Shown piece by piece: positions 17,453 through 26,502 of a stretch of DNA of 64,000 nt. The position numbers and the translations under genes were made by a program. Origin of the DNA: Pseudomonas frederiksbergensis (GTDB lineage: Bacteria > Pseudomonadota > Gammaproteobacteria > Pseudomonadales > Pseudomonadaceae). The notes under the pieces were generated by a model. It was not told where the DNA came from. It ran no database searches and saw only the letters and a list, made by a program, of their open reading frames with translations. The stretch is from NCBI RefSeq assembly GCF_000802155.2, contig NZ_JQGJ02000018.1, positions 40,773-104,772 of the forward strand, written 5' to 3'. Numbering within the stretch: position 1 is the first letter of the stretch; each line of letters starts with the position of its first letter.

Positions 17453-18316
17453 ATGCGTACTTCCGTACGTGTCGCCGTCACGCTGAGCGTGGTGGCCGTG
17501 GCGATCTTCGCCGGCCTGCATTTGTGGCAGTACTACATGCTCACACCCTGGACCCGGGATGCACGCATCCGCGCCGATGTGGTGGTTATCGCCCCTGACG
17601 TTTCTGGTTGGGTGCGTGAACTCAAGGCCGTGGACAACCAGCCAGTCAAGGCGGGGGATCTCTTGCTGAGTATCGATCGCGAGCGTTTCGAGGCCGCATT
17701 GGAGAAAGCTCGGGCGGTGGTCCAGACGCGCCAGCAGCAATTGAGCCTGCGCGAACACGAAGCCAGCCGCCGGGCGGCCCTGGGGCCCCAGGCCATCAGT
17801 GCGGAATTGCGTGAAAACGCCCAGATCAATGCGGGCATTGCCCGAGGCGAACTGCGCGAGGCCCAGGCCGAGGCCAAGGTTGCGGAGCTGAACCTGGCCC
17901 GCAGCCAGGTCCTGGCCCCACGTAGCGGTCACATCACCAACCTGCGCCTGGCCCAAGGCAACTACGTGAATGCCGGCCAACCGGTCATGGCATTGATCGA
18001 TGATTCAACGTTCTACGTGCAGGCCTACTTCGAAGAAACCAAATTGCCGAGGATTCGCGTCGGCGATCCGGTCAAGGTCTGGTTGATGAGCGCCGGCCAT
18101 GCCCTGCAAGGCCATGTGGAAAGCATCAGCCGAGGCATCACCGACCGCAACACCAATCCCGATGCGCAACTGCTGGCGGAAGTCGAGCCGACCTTCAACT
18201 GGGTGCGCCTGGCCCAGCGGATCCCGGTGCGGATCAAGCTGGACAAGGTGCCGGAGGGCGTGAGCCTGAGTGCCGGGATGACGGCGAGCGTGCAGGTCCT
18301 CGACACTGCGCGATAA
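17453..18316 (+). CDS. HlyD family periplasmic adaptor (AaeA-like)
   Basis: A 287-residue membrane-fusion protein. An N-terminal transmembrane anchor (residues 5-25) is followed by a biotinyl-lipoyl-like domain (VIAPDVSGWV, KAVDNQPVKAGDLLL), a helical hairpin (about residues 80-140, EHEASRRAAL..AEAKVAELNLARS), the second lipoyl half (VLAPRSGHITNL) and a beta-barrel domain. ATG at 17453 has AAGGAG six bases upstream. It bridges the FUSC pump to an outer-membrane channel not encoded here. Confidence 0.92.
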   Translation: MRTSVRVAVTLSVVAVAIFAGLHLWQYYMLTPWTRDARIRADVVVIAPDVSGWVRELKAVDNQPVKAGDLLLSIDRERFEAALEKARAVVQTRQQQLSLREHEASRRAALGPQAISAELRENAQINAGIARGELREAQAEAKVAELNLARSQVLAPRSGHITNLRLAQGNYVNAGQPVMALIDDSTFYVQAYFEETKLPRIRVGDPVKVWLMSAGHALQGHVESISRGITDRNTNPDAQLLAEVEPTFNWVRLAQRIPVRIKLDKVPEGVSLSAGMTASVQVLDTAR

Positions 18317-18319
18317 CTT

Positions 18320-18347
18320 GTGGCGCGGGGATAAATCCCCTCGCCAC
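18320..18347. repeat. REP-type hairpin, GGGGATAAATCCCC class
   Basis: GTGGCGCGGGGAT / ATCCCCTCGCCAC pair with one mismatch around a short A/T loop, between the convergent HlyD and MaoC genes. Confidence 0.8.
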
Positions 18348-18370
18348 ACATCACTTACTTTGGATCGCAA

Positions 18371-18841
18371 TCAACCGACAGTAATCGCCGGCAACTCCGG
18401 CAACGTCACAGTCTGCTGCTTGCGCGGTGCGAGGATTTCCGCTTCGCCGTCCACCACCAGTTCATCGCGCTGATTGAATACGCGGGTCGCAATGCGTACG
18501 CGGAATTTTGGCAGTTTCTCCAGGATCTCCAGGCGTACGGTCAGGGTATCGCCAATCTTCACGGGTTTCTGGAAGCTCATCTGCTGGCCGATGTAGATAG
18601 TGCCCGGCCCAGGCAACTCGCACGCCACTGCCGCGCTGATCAGTGCGCCGCTGAACATGCCATGGGCAATACGCTCCTTGAACATGCTGGCGGCGGCGAA
18701 CTCGGCGTCCAGGTGCACCGGGTTGTGATCGCCGGACATGGCGGCGAACAGCTGGATGTCGCGCTCTTCGACGGTCTTGCTGTAGCTGGCGGTCTGGCCG
18801 ACTTCGAGGGCTTCGTAAGGGATGTTGGTAACCTGGGTCAT
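18371..18841 (-). CDS. phaJ: MaoC-like (R)-enoyl-CoA hydratase (PhaJ-type)
   Basis: A 156-residue hot-dog-fold hydratase. The catalytic Asp-His pair sits in MSGDHNPVHLD (about residues 34-44), followed by RIAHGMFSGALIS, the (R)-hydratase 2 signature. Such enzymes convert enoyl-CoA from beta-oxidation to (R)-3-hydroxyacyl-CoA for polyhydroxyalkanoate synthesis. The neighbours (lipase, fadD2, fadD1) are fatty-acid genes, which supports this role. The PhaJ name is a family-level call; which paralogue is unclear. Confidence 0.82.
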   Translation of the reverse strand: MTQVTNIPYEALEVGQTASYSKTVEERDIQLFAAMSGDHNPVHLDAEFAAASMFKERIAHGMFSGALISAAVACELPGPGTIYIGQQMSFQKPVKIGDTLTVRLEILEKLPKFRVRIATRVFNQRDELVVDGEAEILAPRKQQTVTLPELPAITVG

Positions 18842-18880
18842 GTCTGGATCCTGTGACGTGTAGAGAAAAACGCTGCAAAC

Positions 18881-19825
18881 CTACTCGCTGCGTGGCGGCC
18901 GCCGATGGCTCAGGGCCTGGGCAATCCAGGCCAGCACGTCGGCGGTCACTTCATCGCGGTTGGTTTCGTTGAACAGTTCGTGCCGGGCCTGCGGATAGAT
19001 CTTTAACTGCAAATGCTGGTTGCCGCCGTCGCGCAGGGCATCGGCCAGATCTTTCAGACGCTTGCCTTCGCTCACCGGATCACATTCGCCGCCGATCACC
19101 AGCAACGGCAGGCCTGGATCGATCTGCGCGAGAGTGGACGCTTTGCTGATCTGCTGCAACCCGCCGAGCAGGTCGACCCACAGTTGATTGGTGCAACGAA
19201 AGCCGCATAGCGGGTCCTGGACGTACTTGTCCACTTCCGCGGGGTCGCGGCTGAGCCAGTCGAAGGGCGTGCGCACGGGTTTGAATTTTTTGTTGAAACT
19301 GCCGAAGGACAGCCACTCGATCAGCGCGCTGCGCCCTGTGGGTCCCTGGCGTCGTCGCTCGAAACGGGCGATCAGTCGCGCCGCGCCGTAAAGCGCCACG
19401 GGCTGGAAATTCGAGCCGCTGAGGATGGCCCCGTGCAGGCTGGCGCTGTGGTGTAACAAATATCCCTGGGCGATATAACTGCCCATGCTGTGGCCCAGTA
19501 GCAGGATTGGTATTTCTGGATGTTGCTGGCCGATTTGGTGGTTCAGGCTCGCCAGGTCGCCGACAACCTTGGTCCAACCGTCGTGGTCGGCGAAGTGACC
19601 GAGGATCGCTGCTTCGCCGGTCTTGCCATGCCCACGCAGGTCCGGCGCGTAGATGCCATAGCCCTCATCGCACAGTGCCTGGGCCAGGCGCCCATAGCGG
19701 CCGCTGTGTTCGGCCATGCCGTGGGCCAGCATGATCACCGCCCGCGGGGCGGTTTCGGGTAGCCACTGATTGACGAACAAGCGGCTATGATCGGTCGCGG
19801 TCAGCCAGAACGTTTGGTGGATCAT
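18881..19825 (-). CDS. Alpha/beta hydrolase (monoacylglycerol lipase / lysophospholipase type)
   Basis: A 314-residue hydrolase of the serine aminopeptidase S33 / PldB-like family. The nucleophile elbow is LGHSMGSY (Ser near residue 115), the acid is probably the Asp in GGECDPVS, and the His is in ARHELFNE. HGMAEHSGRY gives the oxyanion region. ATG at 19825 has AAGGAA six bases upstream. No signal peptide is seen, so it is cytoplasmic. It is divergent from fadD2 and 40 bases before the MaoC gene on its own strand, so it may supply fatty acids to FadD. Confidence 0.85.
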   Translation of the reverse strand: MIHQTFWLTATDHSRLFVNQWLPETAPRAVIMLAHGMAEHSGRYGRLAQALCDEGYGIYAPDLRGHGKTGEAAILGHFADHDGWTKVVGDLASLNHQIGQQHPEIPILLLGHSMGSYIAQGYLLHHSASLHGAILSGSNFQPVALYGAARLIARFERRRQGPTGRSALIEWLSFGSFNKKFKPVRTPFDWLSRDPAEVDKYVQDPLCGFRCTNQLWVDLLGGLQQISKASTLAQIDPGLPLLVIGGECDPVSEGKRLKDLADALRDGGNQHLQLKIYPQARHELFNETNRDEVTADVLAWIAQALSHRRPPRSE

Positions 19826-20051
19826 GGCGGTTCCTTTGCACAAAGTCAGACGCAGCGTCGCTGCATTGTATAGCGCATCCGTTGCGTCTCGCCTGAACAG
19901 GCCAAGGCAATTCAGGAAGATTCACACAATCTATGACGCAAGTTGCCATATTTGCCTGATTGGCCATAGCTGCTAGTGTCCCATGAGCTCCGCCTGTGCA
20001 AGCGATACGCAAGCGGTCCCCGGATATGTTCAGGTAAAGAGGACAAAAACA

Positions 20052-21740
20052 ATGCAGCCTGATTTCTGGAATGACAAACGCCCGGCCGGCGTGCCCTCGG
20101 ACATCGACCTGAGTGCCTACAAGTCGGTTGTCGAGGTGTTCGAGCGTTCCTGCAAGAAATTCGCCGACCGTCCGGCCTACAGCAACATGGGCGTGACGCT
20201 CACCTATGCCGAGCTGGAGCGCTACAGCGCGGCCTTTGCCGGCTATCTGCAAGCCCATACCGACCTGGCGCCGGGCGATCGTATCGCCGTGCAGATGCCC
20301 AACGTCCTGCAGTACCCGATCGCGGTCTTCGGCGCCCTGCGCGCCGGGCTGGTGGTGGTCAATACCAACCCGCTTTATACCCCCCGGGAAATGCGTCATC
20401 AGTTCAAGGACTCCGGTGCCCGGGCGCTGGTGTACATGAACCTGTTCGGGCAGAAAGTCCAGGAAGTGCTGCCCGACACCGACCTGCAATACCTGATCGA
20501 AGCGAAGATGGGCGACCTGATGCCCACCGCCAAGGGCTGGCTGGTCAATACGGTGGTGAGCAAGGTCAAGAAGATGGTCCCGGACTATTCACTGCCCCAG
20601 GCCATTTCCTTCAAGAGTGCCTTGCGGCTGGGACGAGGCCAGGGCATCAAGCCGCTGAGCGTCGGCCTCGACGACATTGCCGTGCTGCAATACACCGGTG
20701 GCACCACCGGCTTGGCCAAAGGTGCCATGCTGACCCATCGCAACCTGGTGGCCAACATGCAGCAGGCCCGCGCCTGCCTGGGGCAGATCGGCGACGACGG
20801 CCAGCCGTTGTTGCGCGAGGGCCAGGAAGTGATGATCGCACCGCTGCCGCTGTATCACATCTATGCCTTCACGGCGAACTGCATGTGCATGATGGTCACC
20901 GGCAACCACAACGTGCTGATCACCAATCCCAGGGACATCGGCGGTTTTATCAAGGAGCTGAAGAACTGGCGGTTTTCGCTGCTGCTGGGGCTGAACACGC
21001 TGTTCGTCGCGCTGATGGACCATCCTGATTTCAAGACGCTGGATTTCTCCAACCTCAAGGTCACCAACTCAGGCGGCACCGCACTGGTCAAGGCCACCGC
21101 GGAGCGTTGGAAGCAGATGACCGGTTGCGGTATTACCGAGGGCTACGGGTTGACCGAAACCTCGCCAGTGGCCAGCGCCAATCCTTACGGTGGCAAGTCG
21201 CGCCTGGGCACGGTGGGGCTGCCGGTACCGGGTACGCTGATGAAAGTCATCAGCGACGACGGCGTCGAGCTACCTTTGGGCGAGCGCGGCGAGCTGTGCA
21301 TCAAGGGGCCGCAGATCATGAAGGGCTACTGGAACAAGCCCGAAGCGACCGCCGAAGTGCTCGACAGCGAGGGCTGGTTCAAGTCCGGTGATGTCGCGGT
21401 GATCGATCCCGATGGGTTCGTGCGCATTGTCGACCGCAAGAAGGACATGATCATCGTCTCGGGTTTCAACGTGTATCCAAACGAAATCGAGGACGTGGTG
21501 ATGGCCCATCCGAAAGTCGCCAGTTGCGCGGTAATCGGCGTGCCGGACGAGCGTTCGGGGGAGGCGGTGAAACTGTTCGTCGTGGCCCGTGAGTCGGGGG
21601 TCAGCCTTGAAGAGCTCAAGGCGTACTGCAAGGAGAACTTTGCCGGCTACAAGGTTCCCAAGCACATCGTGTTGCGGGAATCGCTGCCGATGACCCCAGT
21701 GGGCAAGATCCTGCGCCGGGAACTGCGCGATATCGCCTGA
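20052..21740 (+). CDS. fadD2: Long-chain fatty acid-CoA ligase FadD2
   Basis: A 562-residue acyl-CoA synthetase (ANL superfamily) that activates fatty acids with ATP and CoA at the inner membrane. The AMP-binding P-loop is YTGGTTGLAKGAMLTH (about residues 213-228), with GYGLTETSP, SGDVAVIDPDGF and the C-terminal catalytic Lys in PMTPVGKILRREL. ATG at 20052 follows AGAGGAC; the in-frame ATG at 19983 is upstream of a better ribosome site. It is the first of two FadD paralogues in tandem, a known Pseudomonas arrangement. Confidence 0.93.
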   Translation: MQPDFWNDKRPAGVPSDIDLSAYKSVVEVFERSCKKFADRPAYSNMGVTLTYAELERYSAAFAGYLQAHTDLAPGDRIAVQMPNVLQYPIAVFGALRAGLVVVNTNPLYTPREMRHQFKDSGARALVYMNLFGQKVQEVLPDTDLQYLIEAKMGDLMPTAKGWLVNTVVSKVKKMVPDYSLPQAISFKSALRLGRGQGIKPLSVGLDDIAVLQYTGGTTGLAKGAMLTHRNLVANMQQARACLGQIGDDGQPLLREGQEVMIAPLPLYHIYAFTANCMCMMVTGNHNVLITNPRDIGGFIKELKNWRFSLLLGLNTLFVALMDHPDFKTLDFSNLKVTNSGGTALVKATAERWKQMTGCGITEGYGLTETSPVASANPYGGKSRLGTVGLPVPGTLMKVISDDGVELPLGERGELCIKGPQIMKGYWNKPEATAEVLDSEGWFKSGDVAVIDPDGFVRIVDRKKDMIIVSGFNVYPNEIEDVVMAHPKVASCAVIGVPDERSGEAVKLFVVARESGVSLEELKAYCKENFAGYKVPKHIVLRESLPMTPVGKILRRELRDIA

Positions 21741-21769
21741 CGATAAACAGCCTGTCCAGTACTAGATCC

Positions 21770-21853
21770 TGTGGGAGCCTGCTCGCGAAGCGGTATGACA
21801 GCGCCAGAGATATGGACTGGCACGCCGCTTTCGCAAGCAGGCTCGCTCTCACA
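21770..21853. repeat. REP pair between fadD2 and fadD1
   Basis: TGTGGGAGCCTGCTCGCGAA at the left end pairs imperfectly with TTCGCAAGCAGGCTCGCTCT and ACA at the right, with AGCGG/CCGCT continuing the stem. The rest of the 367-base gap (21854-22107) is AT-richer at first and probably holds the fadD1 promoter. Confidence 0.8.
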
Positions 21854-22107
21854 ATATTCAGGTATCCAGCGAAATCATACGGGGCTTAGAATTTTTACTC
21901 TAAAAATGACCATTGAATATTCTTGAGTCAAGTTTATGACTGTAGGGGCCGTTTTTGGCTCTAGGCGACCCTTGGCAAAGCTGCTACTCTCGGCGCGCTT
22001 TTGTGACTTCTCGGCCTTTATCCAAGCCAGATTCACCAATAGACACACACCAATAATAATCGCATCAAATGCGGTGAGAATTCGCGTTGCTGAGGAGTGG
22101 GGCTTCC

Positions 22108-23799
22108 ATGATTGAAAACTTTTGGAAGGATAAATACCCAGCTGGGATTGCTGCCGACATCAATCCAGATGAGTATCCGAATATTCAGGCGGTGCTGAAG
22201 CAATCCTGCCAACGCTTCGCCGACAAGCCGGCATTCAGCAACCTCGGCAAGACCATCACCTATGGTGAACTCTACGAGTTGTCCGGTGCCTTCGCCGCGT
22301 ACCTGCAACAGCATACCGATTTGCAGCCGGGCGATCGAATCGCCGTGCAGCTGCCCAACGTCCTCCAATACCCAGTCGCTGTGTTTGGTGCCATCCGCGC
22401 CGGCCTGATCGTGGTCAATACCAACCCGCTCTACACCGCGCGGGAAATGGAGCACCAATTCAACGACTCCGGCGCCAAGGCGCTGGTGTGCCTGGCAAAC
22501 ATGGCGCACCTGGCCGAAAGCGTGGTGCCCAAGACTGGCGTCAAGCACGTCATCGTCACCGAAGTGGCCGATTTGCTGCCGCCGCTCAAGCGCCTGTTGA
22601 TCAACAGCGTCATCAAGTACATCAAGAAGATGGTCCCGGCTTATCATTTGCCCAAGGCCATCAAGTTCAACGACGTGCTGAGCAAAGGCCACGGCCAGCC
22701 CGTGAACGAAGCCAGCCCGACCAGTGATGACGTGGCGGTGCTGCAATATACCGGCGGCACCACCGGCGTGGCCAAGGGCGCGATGCTGACCCACCGCAAC
22801 CTGGTGGCGAACATGCTGCAGTGCAAGGCGCTGATGGGTTCCAATCTCAATGAAGGCTGCGAAGTACTGATCACGCCGCTGCCGCTGTACCACATCTATG
22901 CCTTCACCTTTCATTGCATGGCGATGATGCTGATCGGCAACCACAACATCCTGATCAGCAACCCGCGCGATTTGTCGGCGATGGTCAAGGAACTGTCGAA
23001 GTGGAAATTCAGCGGCTTCGTCGGCCTCAATACTTTGTTCGTGGCGCTGTGCAACAACGAAGCCTTCCGCAAACTGGATTTCTCGGCGCTGAAGGTCACC
23101 CTGTCTGGCGGCATGGCTCTGCAATTGGCAGCGGCGGAACGTTGGAAAGCGGTCACCGGTTGCCCGATCTGCGAAGGCTACGGCATGACCGAAACCAGCC
23201 CGGTGGCCACCGTGAATCCGATCCAGAACATCCAGATTGGCACCATTGGCATCCCGGTTCCGTCGACGTTGTGCAAGGTCATCAACGACGCGGGCGAAGA
23301 ACTGCCTTTGGGTGAAATTGGCGAATTGTGCGTGAAAGGCCCGCAAGTGATGAAGGGCTACTGGCAGCGCCAGGATGCCACCGACGAGATCCTCGACAGC
23401 GAAGGCTGGCTCAAGACCGGGGACATCGCGCTGATCCAGCCGGATGGCTACATGCGCATCGTCGATCGCAAGAAAGACATGATCCTGATCTCCGGCTTCA
23501 ACGTTTACCCCAACGAGCTGGAAGACGTGTTGGCGGCCCTGCCGGGCGTGCTGCAATGCGCGGCCATCGGCGTACCGGATGAGAAATCCGGCGAGGCGAT
23601 CAAGATCTTCATCGTCGTGCGTCCGGGCGTCACGCTGACCAAGGAACAGGTGATGGAACACATGCGCGCCAATGTCACCGGCTACAAAGTGCCCAAGTCG
23701 GTAGAGTTCCGCGATGCACTGCCGACCACCAACGTCGGTAAGATCCTGCGGCGCGAGTTACGTGATGAAGAGCTGAGGAAGTTGGGGCTGAAAAAGTAA
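22108..23799 (+). CDS. fadD1: Long-chain fatty acid-CoA ligase FadD1
   Basis: A 563-residue acyl-CoA synthetase, paralogue of the preceding gene. The P-loop is YTGGTTGVAKGAMLTH, followed by GYGMTETSP, TGDIALIQPDGY and the catalytic Lys in TTNVGKILRREL. Both FadD copies share the motif order and the start pattern IENFWKDKYPAG / QPDFWNDKRPAG. ATG at 22108 has GAGGAG ten bases upstream. The gene has a separate promoter region and ends in its own terminator, so the two can be regulated separately. Confidence 0.94.
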   Translation: MIENFWKDKYPAGIAADINPDEYPNIQAVLKQSCQRFADKPAFSNLGKTITYGELYELSGAFAAYLQQHTDLQPGDRIAVQLPNVLQYPVAVFGAIRAGLIVVNTNPLYTAREMEHQFNDSGAKALVCLANMAHLAESVVPKTGVKHVIVTEVADLLPPLKRLLINSVIKYIKKMVPAYHLPKAIKFNDVLSKGHGQPVNEASPTSDDVAVLQYTGGTTGVAKGAMLTHRNLVANMLQCKALMGSNLNEGCEVLITPLPLYHIYAFTFHCMAMMLIGNHNILISNPRDLSAMVKELSKWKFSGFVGLNTLFVALCNNEAFRKLDFSALKVTLSGGMALQLAAAERWKAVTGCPICEGYGMTETSPVATVNPIQNIQIGTIGIPVPSTLCKVINDAGEELPLGEIGELCVKGPQVMKGYWQRQDATDEILDSEGWLKTGDIALIQPDGYMRIVDRKKDMILISGFNVYPNELEDVLAALPGVLQCAAIGVPDEKSGEAIKIFIVVRPGVTLTKEQVMEHMRANVTGYKVPKSVEFRDALPTTNVGKILRRELRDEELRKLGLKK

Positions 23800-23812
23800 G
23801 ACAGCCGCCAAT

Positions 23813-23840
23813 AAAAAGCCCCGCGATGCGGGGCTTTTTA
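23813..23840. terminator. Bidirectional terminator between fadD1 and the 125-residue protein gene
   Basis: AAAAAGCCCCGC / GCGGGGCTTTTT around a short AT loop, with A and T runs on both sides, can stop transcripts from both convergent genes. Confidence 0.95.
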
Positions 23841-23850
23841 TTATGGAGCG

Positions 23851-24228
23851 CTACAACCGGAACTGCGCGAAATCCAGGTTGGTGCCACCCGGCCGCATGT
23901 CCTGCAGGTAGGAATCCTTGTCGGCACTGAGTTCCAGGCTCAGGGCGGCCTTGCGTTTGCCCTGGTTGCGCACTTCCAGGCCTTCCATTTTTTCTCGCAG
24001 GAATACGGTTGGCACCTTCAGGTGCAACAACTCGTCGGTGGCCGGTGTGTGCAACAGCAGATGAATCCATTCGTACTGCCCGATGGCCAGGCGAGCCACC
24101 GGAATGTCGAACCAGAAGATGTTGCGGTTGCGGTTCAGTTCGCTGAAATGGCAGTTGTTGACACCCAGGACGGCGCCGCCCAGTTGCTGGTTCCTGCGGG
24201 CGATGGCCTGCTTTTTGTCGAGTTTCAT
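23851..24228 (-). CDS. Conserved hypothetical protein (125 residues)
   Basis: A 125-residue protein starting MKLDKKQAIARR; ATG at 24228 has AGGA seven bases upstream. No signal peptide or membrane segment is seen. It is rich in beta-like segments (IFWFDIPVARL, WIHLLLHTPATDELLHLKVPTVFL) ending NLDFAQFRL. I do not recognise a domain. It is convergent with fadD1 and divergent from the YihY gene. The frame stays open far upstream only because it is antisense to GC-rich yihY; the real gene ends at 24228. Confidence 0.75.
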   Translation of the reverse strand: MKLDKKQAIARRNQQLGGAVLGVNNCHFSELNRNRNIFWFDIPVARLAIGQYEWIHLLLHTPATDELLHLKVPTVFLREKMEGLEVRNQGKRKAALSLELSADKDSYLQDMRPGGTNLDFAQFRL

Positions 24229-24474
24229 AACGTTCCTACGGGATTGGAGCTTCGGGCCAGGCCGGAATAGAGAGGCATTCTCGACGGTTGCCGGGCAAAC
24301 ATAAAGCCCCGCCTGTGCGAACGATGAAACTTGCCTCGTGAATCGCCGGTCAATTCTGCGTCGGCGGGAAAAACGCTGACAGTGTTCCAAAGTCGCCAAA
24401 CCGGCTACTTTGATGTAGAAAACGGCCCTTGAGTCGCCACGGACTCCTCTTTCTTGCGGCGAAAGGAGACGCTT

Positions 24475-25425
24475 ATGATGTTCCCGGCCTTGAAAGGCTT
24501 GCCCCTGCATCGCGTGATGATGCGCACGGTGACAGAGTTTCTCGACGACGAGATGTCGACCTATGCCTCCGCGCTGGCATACCAGATGCTGTTTTCGCTG
24601 TTTCCCTTCATTCTTTTCCTGATTGCACTGATTGGCTTCCTTCATCTGCCGGATTTCTTTTCCTGGCTGCGCCTGCAATCGGAACTGGTGCTGCCGCCCC
24701 AGGCGTTGGAGCAAGTCAACCCGGTGATCGACCAGCTCCAGCAATCCAAGGGCGGATTGCTCTCGGTGGGTATCGTGGTTGCGCTGTGGACCGCGTCGGC
24801 CGGCGTGCGATTGATGATGAGCGCGATGAACGCCGCCTACGACGTGGTAGAGGGACGTCCGGCCTGGAAGCGCTTTCCGCTGTCGATTCTCTACACCGTC
24901 GGCATTGCCGGCATGCTGCTGGCCGCCGCGGCCTTGATGGTACTGGGTCCGCAAGTGATGGGTTGGATTGCCGCGCAGATCGGGCTGGAGGAATTCATCG
25001 TCACGGTCTGGACTATTGCGCGCTGGCCGGTCATCGTGTTTTTGCTGATGGTGGCGGTGGCGCTGATCTATTACGTGATGCCGGACGTCAAGCAGGAGTT
25101 TCGCTTCATCACGCCGGGTTCGGTATTGGCTGTTGTGGTGTGGATCATCGCGTCCCTGGGCTTCGCGTTCTACGTCAAGACCTTCGCCGACTACAACGCC
25201 ATGTATGGCAGTATCGGGGCAATCATCGTGCTGTTGTTGTACTTTTATATCTCGGCGGCCGTGCTGTTGCTCGGTGCGGAAATGAACGCGGTGATCGAGC
25301 ACATGTCCGCCGAAGGCAAGGATCCTGGCGAAAAGAACCCCGGCGAGCACGAAAAACAGCATGTGTCGGGCCTGGGGCGCGACCATTCCATCCACCACAC
25401 CCACACTGACGAAGCCCGACCATGA
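24475..25425 (+). CDS. YihY/virulence factor BrkB family membrane protein
   Basis: A 316-residue inner-membrane protein of the YihY (formerly RNase BN) family with about six transmembrane helices. Family features: STYASALAYQMLFSLFPFILFL near residue 25 and the FYVKTFADYNAMYGSIGAIIVLLLYFYIS block near residue 235. The tail is charged and His-rich. ATG at 24475 has AGGAG six bases upstream. It overlaps def by 4 bases (ATGA). Its transport role, if any, is not known. Confidence 0.88.
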   Translation: MMFPALKGLPLHRVMMRTVTEFLDDEMSTYASALAYQMLFSLFPFILFLIALIGFLHLPDFFSWLRLQSELVLPPQALEQVNPVIDQLQQSKGGLLSVGIVVALWTASAGVRLMMSAMNAAYDVVEGRPAWKRFPLSILYTVGIAGMLLAAAALMVLGPQVMGWIAAQIGLEEFIVTVWTIARWPVIVFLLMVAVALIYYVMPDVKQEFRFITPGSVLAVVVWIIASLGFAFYVKTFADYNAMYGSIGAIIVLLLYFYISAAVLLLGAEMNAVIEHMSAEGKDPGEKNPGEHEKQHVSGLGRDHSIHHTHTDEARP

Positions 25426-25961
25426 TTCGCGAAATCCTCAAGATGGGCGACGAGCGCCTGTTGCGCATTGCCCCGCCGGTGCCGCCGGAAATGTTCGACA
25501 GTCCCGAGTTGTGGCAGTTGATCGACGACATGTTCCAGACCATGGAAAGCGTCGGCGGCGTCGGCCTGGCGGCGCCGCAGATCGGTGTAGACCTGCAACT
25601 GGTGATCTTCGGCTTCGAGCACAGCGAGCGTTATCCCGATGCCGAGGCGGTGCCGCAGACAATCCTGATCAACCCGTTGATCACGCCGCTGAGTCCGTTG
25701 ATGGAGGAAGGCTTTGAAGGCTGCCTGTCGGTGCCAGGCTTGCGCGGCGCGGTGGATCGCTACCAGCAGATCCGCTACGAAGGTTTCGACCCCAAGGGCG
25801 AGCCGATCGTGCGCATCGCCTCGGGCTTTCATGCGCGGGTGGTCCAGCATGAATGCGACCACCTGATCGGTCGCTTGTATCCGTCGCGCATCACCGATTT
25901 CAGCAAGTTCGGATTCACCGAGGTGATGTTTCCGGATCTGGACCCCACGGCCGACGATTGA
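25422..25961 (+). CDS. def: Peptide deformylase
   Basis: A 179-residue metalloenzyme that removes the formyl group from nascent proteins. All three motifs are present: GVGLAAPQIG (about residues 46-55), EGCLSVPG with the metal-binding Cys, and QHECDHLIG with the two metal-binding His and catalytic Glu. This is probably a second, type-I-like paralogue, because the essential def of Pseudomonas usually lies beside fmt. It is translationally coupled to the YihY gene (4-base overlap). Confidence 0.94.
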   Translation: MIREILKMGDERLLRIAPPVPPEMFDSPELWQLIDDMFQTMESVGGVGLAAPQIGVDLQLVIFGFEHSERYPDAEAVPQTILINPLITPLSPLMEEGFEGCLSVPGLRGAVDRYQQIRYEGFDPKGEPIVRIASGFHARVVQHECDHLIGRLYPSRITDFSKFGFTEVMFPDLDPTADD

Positions 25962-25993
25962 ACATCCACACACCTCTGATATGAGCTGCACCT

Positions 25994-26416
25994 TCAGGAC
26001 TGTTTATTCCGCTTCAGTCCCATCGCGATCATCGGCTTGCTGCGCGCATAACGACTCAGGCGCTCGGCCATCGCGTAGGGCAGGTCAGGGTCGAAACCGA
26101 ACCCTTGTCGCTCGTAAAAACGGCGTAGATCGGGGTGGCAAAACAACCACACCGGCGCGTCCAGGTTTTTCACCGCTTCGGCGATCAACCGCCCCGCGAT
26201 GCCCTGCGTGCGGTACGCCGGGTCGACAAACAGCCCCGTCAGCCAATGCCCACCCGAAACCGGTCGCAGGCACAGTGCTGCGACGATTTCCTCGCGCCGC
26301 GCCACCCACAGCTGTGCGTCGCGCACGGCTTTCATCGAGGATTGATGGGCGCGGTAGAACTTGTTCATCAACGGCCACAGGGGTTCGTCGAGACGTGTGC
26401 AATGGAATTCGGACAT
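25994..26416 (-). CDS. GNAT family N-acetyltransferase
   Basis: A 140-residue GNAT-fold protein. The acetyl-CoA-binding motif A is LFVDPAYRTQGIAGRLI (about residues 75-91), followed by a C-terminal RFYERQGFGFDPDLPYAM pattern typical of small-molecule or peptide acetyltransferases. ATG at 26416 is chosen as the first with the conserved FHCTRLDEPLWP start; the ribosome site is weak. Convergent with def. Substrate unknown. Confidence 0.85.
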   Translation of the reverse strand: MSEFHCTRLDEPLWPLMNKFYRAHQSSMKAVRDAQLWVARREEIVAALCLRPVSGGHWLTGLFVDPAYRTQGIAGRLIAEAVKNLDAPVWLFCHPDLRRFYERQGFGFDPDLPYAMAERLSRYARSKPMIAMGLKRNKQS

Positions 26417-26468
26417 GGCGCAGGTGCGGTGGGGAATGAAAGCGGGGGATTGTAAGGGAGCAAACAAT

Positions 26469-26489
26469 GCGCCGGGAGACTCCCGGCGC
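26469..26489. terminator. GC-rich hairpin, possible terminator
   Basis: GCGCCGGGA / TCCCGGCGC form a perfect 9-base stem with a 3-base loop just after the stop of the minus-strand gene ending at 26503. The minus strand continues ATTGTTTGC, so the U-run is weak. Confidence 0.5.
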
Positions 26490-26502
26490 TTGTCTGACGG
26501 AT

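Noticed and set aside
23851..25404. A 517-codon minus-strand frame
   Set aside because: Only the last 125 codons (ending at 24228) have a start with ribosome site and normal composition; the rest is antisense to the YihY gene.
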